Of a stretch of 6,274 bases of DNA, positions 1 through 6,274 are shown piece by piece (the stretch's first letter is position 1; every line of letters starts with the position of its first letter). Source of the stretch: UBA2040 sp965660955. GTDB lineage: Bacteria; Bacteroidota; Bacteroidia; Flavobacteriales_D; Crocinitomicaceae. Position numbers and translations under genes: made by a program. Location of the stretch: positions 1 through 6,274 of the forward strand of contig CBFIBY010000151.1 of assembly GCA_965660955.1 (NCBI GenBank), in the 5' to 3' direction. The notes beneath the pieces are model-generated. The model ran no database searches. It saw only the letters and a program-made list of their open reading frames with translations, and had not been told where the DNA came from.

Positions 1-46
1 TCTCTAAATGAGTAGGTTCCAAACCAAAAAAATGGATCAAAAAAAA

Positions 47-89
47 AAAACCTGCAGAAAAGTAAAAAAAAACGATTCGTGCAGGTTTT
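47..89. terminator. Terminator-like hairpin, possibly bidirectional
   Basis: The arms AAAACCTGCA (47-56) and TGCAGGTTTT (80-89) are perfect reverse complements around a 23-base A-rich loop. A run of 12 A residues (39-50) overlaps and precedes the left arm, so a transcript read on the - strand would form the stem and then a long U tract, the classical intrinsic terminator shape. Read on the + strand, the stem ends in TTTT and is followed by a less pure T-rich stretch, so it could also end a gene lying left of the window. No - strand gene is visible immediately to its right, so which transcript it ends is unknown. The long loop lowers confidence. Confidence 0.5.
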
Positions 90-174
90 CAGTTTTCAGT
101 AAGTAGAATCTGCTAATAGTTCAAAGTAACGCATACTTAAGCATCGCCACAAGGTGATTTTACCCAAATAAAAT

Positions 175-208
175 GGGAGTTTTCCCGCATGCAAATGGGA
201 AAACTCCC
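175..208. repeat. Perfect 12-bp inverted repeat (hairpin) upstream of first gene
   Basis: GGGAGTTTTCCC (175-186) and GGGAAAACTCCC (197-208) are exact reverse complements around a 10-base loop that itself contains the palindrome GCATGC. A degenerate third copy of the left arm, GGGAATTTTCTT, lies at 231-242 (9 of 12 bases match). No U tract follows on the + strand; on the - strand the hairpin is followed by a T-rich stretch. It could be an mRNA leader structure, a protein-binding operator or a weak terminator for - strand transcription. The structure is seen directly; the role is not known. Confidence 0.6.
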
Positions 209-280
209 GGGGTAGAAATAGGGCCAAAGCGGGAATTTTCTTGCAGATTTGTTATGTTAACAATAAAAACCCTCATTATT

Positions 281-1030
281 ATGGCAGTACCCACATTACC
301 CTTACCGAATGAAGATCAACTCGATTTAACCACTTCGGTTGTTTCTCAAACAGAAGGAAATCTTCGATGTTCAAACGCGAAAGCTTTCCTCAGATTGAAC
401 AATGCTGAAATCAGCACAATTGTCGCTACAATTCCATTTGACAAACTAAACAAGTTGTATCAAGAAGCCAATGTTCACTGCACTCCAGCAAAAGATTGCG
501 TCACCGCATTACGTCAATATTATGGTGCAGTTAGCGGCGAAGAAAGCACAGATTTCAAAGTATTTTACCAAGCTTTATTTTTAGCTTTTGACAGTGTTGA
601 ACCAGAAAGTGGGGATCGCATTTATAGAGTCACAGAAGAAGGTAACTTGTACAGTTTCAACGGTTCAAAATTCGACCTGGAGACGGAAGCAAATTTGACA
701 GCAGCACAGAATTTATTCATGGGAGAATTAACCTTAAAACACACTCCAGCGTCTGCTAACTTTGAAGCTTTTGTTTCTGGTCAGGATGTGAAAAGTTTGA
801 TTTTACCCTTTCAAACAATTTTTGCCTTGCTAAATGACAATGGAAAAGATACCTTCCAACTAAAAAGTTGTGCTGAAATCGTTTCAGCGACAGCTGACGG
901 TGTAGTAAAACAAAGTTTGATTTTAGATACAATAGCAGGTTCAGGTAGTGGTCTATTTACAGGGAAATTTGCGAATAGACAGCATAATAACCCTCCTTAC
1001 TCGGATCTGATCCCATTTCAAGTCATATAA
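281..1030 (+). CDS. Hypothetical protein, 249 residues, family not recognised
   Basis: I do not recognise a family. From the preferred start the product has 249 residues, is acidic and probably soluble: there is no convincing signal peptide or membrane helix. It has four cysteines (residues 30, 67, 73, 197) and a Gly/Ser-rich patch near residues 220-228 (GSGSGLFTG) close to the C-terminus. The frame is open back to an ATG at 173, but that ATG sits at the edge of the 175-208 hairpin, and the 36 extra residues it would add are largely encoded by the repeats and look non-coding. An ATG at 254 (nine residues longer) is the main alternative. I chose 281 because the A/T-rich leader before it is typical of Bacteroidota starts. 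The next gene begins 36 bases after the stop on the same strand, so the two may share a transcript. Being a real gene is likely; its function is unknown. Confidence 0.7.
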   Translation: MAVPTLPLPNEDQLDLTTSVVSQTEGNLRCSNAKAFLRLNNAEISTIVATIPFDKLNKLYQEANVHCTPAKDCVTALRQYYGAVSGEESTDFKVFYQALFLAFDSVEPESGDRIYRVTEEGNLYSFNGSKFDLETEANLTAAQNLFMGELTLKHTPASANFEAFVSGQDVKSLILPFQTIFALLNDNGKDTFQLKSCAEIVSATADGVVKQSLILDTIAGSGSGLFTGKFANRQHNNPPYSDLIPFQVI

Positions 1031-1066
1031 CAAAATCAACTATTTTTACGACTCAGTTGTAAGCCA

Positions 1067-1744
1067 ATGTCTGATTTATCATATTATTTTGTCTATATAC
1101 TTGTTTTGCTCTCTATTTATATGGGAAGTCGCACACGAAGATTTTCCAACGATTTTTTTAGAATGCTGCTTCTACAAGTAATTGTTTTTGGACTCATGAT
1201 AATCGCAACAAATGTTCTTTCAGCTTATAACACATTTCATAATACACAAATTAGTAATCGTTCGATACTAAATGTTCATGTTGGAATTGAAGCAATTCTT
1301 TTATTCAAGGCTGCGTTTTATTTTTTAAAATCGACACTTGAAAAAAGGATTGCTCAATCATTGTTTGGAATATTCGTTTTTACATGGTTGTTTCAATTGA
1401 TTTATCTAGGTTTGGGAAGCCTTAATGATACTGCTGATTTAATGGCATGTATTACTTTGACCTTGGTATATTCTATGGTCCTTTTCAAGTGTATCAAGAT
1501 GAATCGTGGTAAATGGTGGGCATCTCCTGAAATTTTAACAATCATAGGCATGCTCGCTTATTTCGCAGGTAGCGTACCTTTTGTTTCTATGATGAGTTAT
1601 CTAAGTAAAAATGAACCCAAATTGTATTTTCTTCTTTTCAACATAATAAATTCTGGACTAGCCAACACACGCTATTTATTACTTTTTATTTCCTTTTTCC
1701 TTATCTATAGGACAAAGGGGAAAACGCAACTTCAATTTGCCTAA
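1067..1744 (+). CDS. Seven-helix integral membrane protein, candidate sensor partner
   Basis: The 225-residue product is almost wholly hydrophobic, with seven likely membrane helices near residues 5-20, 33-53, 69-87, 97-117, 123-143, 154-177 and 185-214. Positive residues cluster in the loops after helices 1 (SRTRR), 3 (LEKR), 5 (KCIKMNRGK) and 7 (YRTKGK). By the positive-inside rule this puts the N-terminus outside and the C-terminus in the cytoplasm. There is no signal peptide and no enzymatic motif. The gene lies 67 bases upstream of a histidine kinase that has almost no sensory domain of its own, on the same strand. I infer, without proof, that this protein may receive or transmit the signal for that kinase, much as the membrane half of a 7TM sensor kinase does when fused. 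It could instead be an unrelated permease-like protein. The ATG at 1067 is the first in frame and begins just before helix 1. Confidence 0.75.
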   Translation: MSDLSYYFVYILVLLSIYMGSRTRRFSNDFFRMLLLQVIVFGLMIIATNVLSAYNTFHNTQISNRSILNVHVGIEAILLFKAAFYFLKSTLEKRIAQSLFGIFVFTWLFQLIYLGLGSLNDTADLMACITLTLVYSMVLFKCIKMNRGKWWASPEILTIIGMLAYFAGSVPFVSMMSYLSKNEPKLYFLLFNIINSGLANTRYLLLFISFFLIYRTKGKTQLQFA

Positions 1745-1762
1745 CCCAAGATTATTATTCGC

Positions 1763-1794
1763 TTGACCTTAATTAGATTATGTTTTACCTTTAT
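1763..1794 (+). promoter_or_regulatory. Possible Bacteroidota-type promoter for the kinase-regulator pair
   Basis: TTG at 1763-1765 and TACCTTTA at 1787-1794 are separated by 21 bases. The known Bacteroidota sigma-ABfr consensus is TTTG/TTG near -33 and TAnnTTTG near -7 with roughly this spacing; here the -7 element differs only at its last base. Transcription would begin about ten bases before the kinase ATG at 1812. If real, the kinase and regulator could be made independently of the seven-helix protein. The motif is short and such matches are common in AT-rich DNA. Confidence 0.3.
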
Positions 1795-1811
1795 TCCCAG
1801 ATAAGAAATCT

Positions 1812-2594
1812 ATGAATGAAGTCGTTTGGGGAATTATTGCAGGTACCTCAGTCATTTTACTGCTTATAGCAATTGTTGTCATTACCTTCTTTGTTTCAAA
1901 TCGTCAGCGGGTTAAACAAGAACATTTATTGGCAGAAACCAAACGTCAATTCGAAAGGGACATACGCGAGGTTGAAATTGAGGTTCAGGAACAATTGATG
2001 TCATCCATCGCCAATGAATTACACGACAATGCGGGACAATTACTAACCGCTATGCACATAGAAATTCACAATCAAAATGCTGATTTTCCAGAGTTTGCTA
2101 AAAACTACAAGCAAGTGGAAAACTATTTGGAAGAAGTAATTCAACTACTAAGATTACTCGGAAAATCCCTGAATACTGATTTTGTAAATGATAGCGGATT
2201 AGTCGCGGCAATTGAGGTAGAATCCGAACGAATTAATTCCCTTCGTCGATTTACAATACACACGAATTTAGACGATCAAGATACTTCTTTGGAGAAAAAC
2301 CAAGAACTTATTCTGTTCCGAATCTTTCAAGAAATCATTCAAAACGCCCTGAAACATTCCAAAGCGAAAAACTTATATGTCAATCTAAGTTTTCACCCCT
2401 TCACTTTATCTATTGAGGATGACGGTGTTGGATTTGATTACGCTGCTATTGTCGATGAAAAACTAGCTTCAGGCTTGAGGAATATCAAAAAAAGAGCGAA
2501 ATTAGCCCAACTAACTTGTACTATAGAATCTGAAATTGGTGCTGGAACAAAGTTTCATTTCAATAAACTAGCAACACCCGCTGAAAAAGTATAA
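1812..2594 (+). CDS. Sensor histidine kinase, HisKA_3/HATPase_c (NarX/DesK class)
   Basis: This is a 260-residue two-component sensor kinase that autophosphorylates on histidine and passes phosphate to the regulator encoded next to it. One membrane helix spans residues 5-29, leaving about four residues outside and RQRVK just inside. A charged, probably coiled-coil segment covers about 31-66. The dimerisation and phosphoacceptor motif is ELHDNAGQ with His71; Asp72 and Gln76 fit the HDxxxQ phosphatase signature of the HisKA_3 family, so it is probably both kinase and phosphatase. The ATP-binding domain shows the N box with Asn178 (QEIIQNALKHS), the G1 box DDGVGFD (Asp203, Gly205, Gly207), the G2 region GLRNIKKRA (221-229) and the G3 box GAGT (243-246). 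The missing extracytoplasmic domain means that the signal must come through the membrane, the coiled coil or a partner; the seven-helix protein upstream is the obvious candidate. The stop codon directly abuts the regulator's ATG (TAAATG), which favours translational coupling. Confidence 0.95.
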   Translation: MNEVVWGIIAGTSVILLLIAIVVITFFVSNRQRVKQEHLLAETKRQFERDIREVEIEVQEQLMSSIANELHDNAGQLLTAMHIEIHNQNADFPEFAKNYKQVENYLEEVIQLLRLLGKSLNTDFVNDSGLVAAIEVESERINSLRRFTIHTNLDDQDTSLEKNQELILFRIFQEIIQNALKHSKAKNLYVNLSFHPFTLSIEDDGVGFDYAAIVDEKLASGLRNIKKRAKLAQLTCTIESEIGAGTKFHFNKLATPAEKV

Positions 2595-3269
2595 ATGAAC
2601 CCTATGGAAAAAAAATCGCTCGTTCTCATAGATGACCATGTTATTGTTCGGAAAGGACTGAAAAGTTTAATTGAAAAACAAGGTCCTTATGCGGTTGATT
2701 ATGAATTCGATTCGGCCGAAGATTTTTTAGCCGAACTTCCCAATTTGTCGGATATTGACCTACTACTTCTAGACTTGAGTATGCCTGGTATGGGTGGTGA
2801 AGCATTGGTATTGGAATTGAAAAAAAAGGAGTGTAAATGTCCTATTCTGATTTTAACACTGAACGATGATGAAAATGCTATCGTTCGACTTTTCCGAAGC
2901 GGTGTCAGAGGATATTTACTTAAAAATTGTGCCCCATCTATTCTTAAAAAGGCGATAGAATCCGTCATATCTGGAGGATATTATCACAATGAATTTCTGA
3001 CCTTATCCTTGACAAACGATGACACCCAAGCCAGTAAAGTCCCGAAAGAACAAGAAATCATCCAACAAATGACAGACAAGGAAAAGGTTTTTCTCAAATG
3101 GGTTTGTCATGAAAAGGAATTCACCTATCACCAAATTGCAGACAAGATGAAGGTATCCTTTCGCACTGTAGATGGTTATAGAGAATCTCTATTCGATAAA
3201 TTCGGTATCCGATCGAAGACAGGTTTGGTCCTTTTTGTTTTGAAGAATAATTTGGTCAATCTGCTTTAG
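2595..3269 (+). CDS. DNA-binding response regulator, NarL/LuxR family
   Basis: The 224-residue product has a CheY-like receiver domain (about residues 8-125) and a C-terminal LuxR-type helix-turn-helix (about 158-220). Receiver hallmarks are the acidic pair Asp13-Asp14, phosphoacceptor Asp60 in LLLLDLSMPGMGG, Thr88 and Lys110 in GYLLK. The output domain has the family pattern: MTDKEK at its start, then IADKMKVSFRTVDGYRESLFDKFGI with the recognition helix around 188-201. Phosphorylation by the adjacent kinase is expected to promote dimerisation and DNA binding; the target genes are not visible here. Translation probably starts at 2595, immediately after the kinase stop; Met4 (2604) is an alternative. 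No substitution suggests an inactive or phosphorylation-independent regulator. The gene converges with the glycoside hydrolase gene, the two stops being 18 bases apart. Confidence 0.95.
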   Translation: MNPMEKKSLVLIDDHVIVRKGLKSLIEKQGPYAVDYEFDSAEDFLAELPNLSDIDLLLLDLSMPGMGGEALVLELKKKECKCPILILTLNDDENAIVRLFRSGVRGYLLKNCAPSILKKAIESVISGGYYHNEFLTLSLTNDDTQASKVPKEQEIIQQMTDKEKVFLKWVCHEKEFTYHQIADKMKVSFRTVDGYRESLFDKFGIRSKTGLVLFVLKNNLVNLL

Positions 3270-3287
3270 CTCTTATGTGTAAGCGAA

Positions 3288-5384
3288 TTACATTTTCTCA
3301 AAACGAGCGCTAAAAATTCCTGCAGCTGAATGTATGCGCACCACATAAATCCCTGATGAAAGTTCTGATACATCTATTTTATTATTCAGTGGAGAAAATG
3401 TCTTGACAACAGAATTGCCCAATAAATCAAACACTTCAACAAAGGTGACATCCGCATCTGATTGAATGAAAATATTGTCTTCCGTCGGATTTGGATAAAT
3501 TCTAAACGAGGCAACTTCATTCTCTTTCACTTGCAACATCGCATGTTCTGTTCCAATAATTTCGGACAACAAACGAACATACATCGCCTGATAAGCAATC
3601 TCTGGTTCAGACACTTCCCAACTGTTGTTTGGCCAATTGTCGTTGAAATCTAAATAACTTTTATACGCAGGTTGTCCATAAGGTGGCGTCAAGGTTGAAA
3701 CAGAAAAATAAGGATTTGGTCCGCCTGGCATGTATCCTGGTGGAGGTCCGATTGGTGAAGTTTGAGCATTGTCGTATACTGTTCCATCCGCAAACCAAGA
3801 ATGATAAATTTCATTGACGGACTTATCGGCACCAAAGCCGCTCATATTGGATAGATATACGATTCCAATGGGATTTACACCATGAAGACTATGTAAAACA
3901 GAGGCGCCTTTATCCCATAGATCAGAAGAATCACCAACTCCCCAATTTGCCAAGGCGACGTTGATTGCTCCATAAGCAGCTTTTCGACCATTACTACCTG
4001 TATAATATGCCCAAGTAGGCATATAATCTCGGTATAATTCAGCATCCGTCATACCATAAAAACCACCCCAATTATTCGAAACACTTGTGCTTGCGCTGCT
4101 AAAAACAGACCCTTGCATTCCAGTATTTGCGCCCTGTAATTTTGAATAATAGATCAACGCATCGCAAATTGGCAATTCGTTCGGAGACCAGTAGTTATTC
4201 TCTAAGGGTGAAACCAAATAACCGTTGTTGATTAGAAAAGTTTGATAGCTCTCTGTTCCTGTCGCACCATACAAATAAACGGTTGCTGAAAGTAGACCTT
4301 GAACTTGATTAGTAACGTCCCAATCTGTGTCTCCTCCGATAATAGATCCATCATCACAATCCAAGTCAAAATTGTTGTTATTAAAAAATGCAACGCCATA
4401 ATTATAGCACGTTTCAGCTTGCGTCAATAGTTGATTTGCATACGTTTGCATAGAAGGGAAATCAGCAAACACGACAGCGCCATGTGCCAGCATACTCGCT
4501 GCGGCAATGGAAGCAGCCGAACATGTTGGTCCATAAAATCGAGGATCTGTATTGGCACTGGGCGGTGAAGAAGTATTATCTGAATAATTTTCATTTCCCA
4601 TTTTTACATGAACTGAACCATCGGAATTTGCCATTTTCAGTATCCAATCCAATTCCCATTTCACCTCATCCAGTAGGTCCGGAACTCCATTTCCACTTTC
4701 CGGCCAATTCCAATTGTCCGTGAACAACTCAGGACTTCTTTGATAAGAAGACAATAAACTATGTACGGCAAAATAAGCGGTAGAAACTCGTTTGTTGTAG
4801 TCACCATTGTCGAACCAACCGCCGCTCAAATCTTTCTCAAGACTTGCATTTCCTGGATCGGTAATCGCTCTGCAATTCGCATCTTGTAACGCGTTGTTGA
4901 AACTCATTCCATCGGTCCATAATTCGGCCGCCGGACCCGTTTTCGCAAAACCACTTCGGTTATAGTAAAACGCTTTGGTTGCAGCACGAAGCACTTCTCG
5001 ATAGGGTTCTTCTTCAATTACAAAGAACGGTGAACTCATGTTATTCGGTGCATCGTGCACATAATAGGTTCCATTCGCAGTTACGGTTGAGAAATCAAAC
5101 CACCAACCGATATCACCCGAAACAACATGCTGCTGACCAGAATTCCATGCCACAGGACTTCCTGAAAAAACAACAGCATCTGTAACACTATCTCGAACCT
5201 CGATGATAGTGGATGGCGTGTATGAATCTGCTGCATTAAAGCCGACATATGGATCGACTAATACAGCTACTTTACTCGCATTTTTTTGGTAACCGAATTG
5301 ATCTACATGAATGTAGCTGGTTTGGGCATTAACAGCTGTAAAAACTCCGAAAAGAAGCGCTAAAAGTAGTTTGACTTTTTCCAT
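3288..5384 (-). CDS. Secreted glycoside hydrolase family 9 (endoglucanase-like) with T9SS sorting tail
   Basis: This 698-residue enzyme should hydrolyse beta-linked glucans by an inverting mechanism outside the cell. A signal peptide covers residues 1-20 (cleavage likely in VNA/QT). An Ig-like domain of the CelD_N type spans about 22-125 (begins YIHVDQFGYQ). The GH9 (alpha/alpha)6 catalytic domain covers about 128-610. The signature GGWFDNGDY holds Asp192 and Asp195, the latter matching the catalytic base. PESGNGVPDLLDEVKWELDW (228-247) is the strongly conserved second block. GGPNP lies at 554-558, and EPEIAYQ (593-599) supplies Glu595 in the place of the catalytic acid. The usual PHHR motif is replaced by NEIYHSWF (His528). 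Residues 627-698 (IYPNPTEDN... GIYVVRI) form a Por-secretion (type A) tail, so export through the outer membrane by the type IX system is expected. Cellulose, mixed-linkage glucan or another beta-glycan could be the substrate; the sequence does not decide. The gene appears to be transcribed alone. Confidence 0.93.
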   Translation of the reverse strand: MEKVKLLLALLFGVFTAVNAQTSYIHVDQFGYQKNASKVAVLVDPYVGFNAADSYTPSTIIEVRDSVTDAVVFSGSPVAWNSGQQHVVSGDIGWWFDFSTVTANGTYYVHDAPNNMSSPFFVIEEEPYREVLRAATKAFYYNRSGFAKTGPAAELWTDGMSFNNALQDANCRAITDPGNASLEKDLSGGWFDNGDYNKRVSTAYFAVHSLLSSYQRSPELFTDNWNWPESGNGVPDLLDEVKWELDWILKMANSDGSVHVKMGNENYSDNTSSPPSANTDPRFYGPTCSAASIAAASMLAHGAVVFADFPSMQTYANQLLTQAETCYNYGVAFFNNNNFDLDCDDGSIIGGDTDWDVTNQVQGLLSATVYLYGATGTESYQTFLINNGYLVSPLENNYWSPNELPICDALIYYSKLQGANTGMQGSVFSSASTSVSNNWGGFYGMTDAELYRDYMPTWAYYTGSNGRKAAYGAINVALANWGVGDSSDLWDKGASVLHSLHGVNPIGIVYLSNMSGFGADKSVNEIYHSWFADGTVYDNAQTSPIGPPPGYMPGGPNPYFSVSTLTPPYGQPAYKSYLDFNDNWPNNSWEVSEPEIAYQAMYVRLLSEIIGTEHAMLQVKENEVASFRIYPNPTEDNIFIQSDADVTFVEVFDLLGNSVVKTFSPLNNKIDVSELSSGIYVVRIHSAAGIFSARFEKM

Positions 5385-5599
5385 AGAATAATTTTTTCAA
5401 ATTATGTATCGGAAAGTTAGGGAAATATTCTTGGATTGGGAAATTGATAATGCAAGACAATCAGAAATTTAAAGCTTTAAAAAACTATGTTTTTGGCCTA
5501 CCTTCTGCCAAGATTTGTAACTGATTTCCATTTCTACCATTATTCTAAAGAAGCACCAGCACTAAACCGCTCAAGCTCACTTATCGAACAAACTTCACT
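5385..5599. promoter_or_regulatory. Divergent intergenic region with two palindromes
   Basis: This 215-base region must carry the promoters of both the hydrolase (leftward) and the exported-protein gene (rightward). It contains a perfect 14-base palindrome, TTTAAAGCTTTAAA (5468-5481), and an inverted repeat TTGGC-N9-GCCAA (5493-5497 and 5507-5511). A weak -7-like element for the hydrolase, TAACTTTC on the - strand (5419-5412), lies 27 bases before its ATG, without a convincing -33 TTG. For the rightward gene, AAGATTTG (5510-5517) resembles TAnnTTTG, but the nearest TTG is only 14 bases upstream, shorter than expected. The palindromes are candidate operators only; AT-rich palindromes of this length also arise by chance. 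Confidence 0.35.
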
Positions 5600-6274
5600 A
5601 TGAATAATACTTTGTCAATATTGCTGCTTGTTGCTGGACTTCTAATTATCAGCGAATTAAAATCTCAAAACTCCACGCCTACTCTTTCTTTTGGGTTAAA
5701 CCGAGTGCTTTTTGGCAATTCATCTTTGGATGTAGAAATGTTGGCTACTATCGTTGCCGACAAGCAAGATAATCTCAAAAAACGTATCGTCGAAAAAGAA
5801 ATTCTTCAGCCTATTTTTCTGAACTCTTCATTTGCCACAAAAAACTACGTTTTCTCCGTAATTAAAAATTTGATGAACGAAAGAGATAAAAACATCCTTC
5901 GGAAAGAAGTCATGGAACACACCTCAAACTATGCGCTGATTTACACACTTTCAGAAATGTACTTAGAACTTACATGGGAAGAACTGAGAACCGGTCATTA
6001 TTTCGACTCATTGGGAATTTCAACGAAGAAGGAAACGCAGCCTTTTCAGTTGAATTATGCAGTTATTGCCGATATTCAAGCCAACGAATTTACAAAGTTG
6101 AAATTATCACTTTCAGATAGTTTGCAGTTGCAGTTTTCACCTGAAAAACGAGCCAACGGAACAACAGCCTTCAAGGAAAGATTGGGGTTTAATGCCGTTC
6201 TTATCGATATGATATTCCAAGCCGTACGTTCGAATCCTGCCTTTCTAAAAAAAGGATTTAGCAATAAATCACTT
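5600..6274 (+). CDS. Probable exported protein of unknown function, 3' end missing
   Basis: A reading frame starts with ATG at 5600 and stays open for 225 codons to the right edge of the window, so the C-terminus is not seen. The first 22 residues form a signal-peptide-like segment: a hydrophobic core LSILLLVAGLLIIS followed by ELKSQ, with cleavage plausible before Gln23; the n-region unusually lacks a positive charge. There is no lipobox cysteine. The rest is mixed helical-looking sequence with many Lys and Glu residues, for example DKQDNLKKRIVEKE (about 53-66) and NERDKNILRKEVMEH, without a motif that I recognise. An unbroken frame of this length in AT-rich DNA, with codon use like its neighbours, supports a real gene. 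The opposite-strand frame within 6076-6264 is judged a shadow of it. It is divergent from the hydrolase, so co-regulation is possible but unproven. Confidence 0.8.
   Translation, partial: MNNTLSILLLVAGLLIISELKSQNSTPTLSFGLNRVLFGNSSLDVEMLATIVADKQDNLKKRIVEKEILQPIFLNSSFATKNYVFSVIKNLMNERDKNILRKEVMEHTSNYALIYTLSEMYLELTWEELRTGHYFDSLGISTKKETQPFQLNYAVIADIQANEFTKLKLSLSDSLQLQFSPEKRANGTTAFKERLGFNAVLIDMIFQAVRSNPAFLKKGFSNKSL

Noticed and set aside
86..99. Tandem TTTTCAG TTTTCAG
   Set aside because: Only two 7-base units in AT-rich DNA; not enough to call a meaningful repeat or array.
173..280. N-terminal extension of the first gene from the ATG at 173
   Set aside because: The extra 36 residues are largely encoded by the inverted repeat and its flanks and look unlike the rest of the protein; starts at 254 or 281 are more credible.
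1041..1048. TATTTTTA as a -7 element before the seven-helix protein
   Set aside because: There is no TTG at the expected distance upstream, and such A/T strings are common here.
2699..2968. Open frame on the - strand inside the response regulator gene
   Set aside because: It lies opposite the receiver domain, has a low-complexity Ser-rich product and no independent evidence; it is a shadow of the real gene.
3278..3296. Small hairpin TGTAA-GCGAA-TTACA followed by TTTT between the convergent genes
   Set aside because: A 5-bp AT-rich stem with only four T residues is too weak to call a terminator, although its position is suitable.
3462..5185. Three short + strand frames (3462-3653, 4484-4723, 4979-5185) opposite the hydrolase gene
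   Set aside because: All lie within a fully supported GH9 coding sequence and encode compositions without any recognisable domain.
6076..6264. Open frame on the - strand near the right edge
   Set aside because: It overlaps the longer, signal-peptide-bearing + strand frame from 5600, which is the better gene candidate.

Overview
The window looks like chromosomal DNA from a member of the Bacteroidota, most likely a Flavobacteriales-type organism (perhaps Crocinitomicaceae/Fluviicola-like). The base composition is AT-rich. The genes lack clear Shine-Dalgarno sequences and have A/T-rich leaders instead. The large exported enzyme ends in a C-terminal sorting domain of the type IX secretion system, which is restricted to this phylum. 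The lineage below phylum level is an inference from style, not from a marker gene.

Layout from left to right. Positions 1-280 are non-coding and hold two clear inverted repeats: a terminator-like hairpin (47-89) beside a 12-A run, and a perfect 12-bp hairpin (175-208) just ahead of the first gene. Four genes follow on the + strand: an unrecognised soluble protein (281-1030), a seven-helix membrane protein (1067-1744), a short membrane-anchored HisKA_3-type histidine kinase (1812-2594) and a NarL/LuxR-type response regulator (2595-3269) that starts on the base after the kinase stop codon. Converging from the - strand, with only 18 bases between the stop codons, is a 698-residue family 9 glycoside hydrolase (5384-3288) with a signal peptide, an N-terminal Ig-like domain and a T9SS tail. 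After a 215-base divergent intergenic region, a further + strand gene starts at 5600 and runs off the right edge; its product is probably exported but is not recognised.

How the genes may work together. The kinase and regulator are a textbook two-component pair with all key phosphotransfer residues present. The kinase has one membrane anchor and essentially no extracytoplasmic domain. The seven-helix protein directly upstream, with predicted N-out/C-in topology, is therefore a reasonable candidate for the sensory partner, giving a split sensor-kinase-regulator module. The GH9 enzyme is probably secreted and attached to the cell surface or released, where it would cleave beta-linked glucans such as cellulose or related polymers. 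Nothing in the sequence proves that the two-component system controls the hydrolase. I see no mobile element, CRISPR array, tRNA or rRNA.
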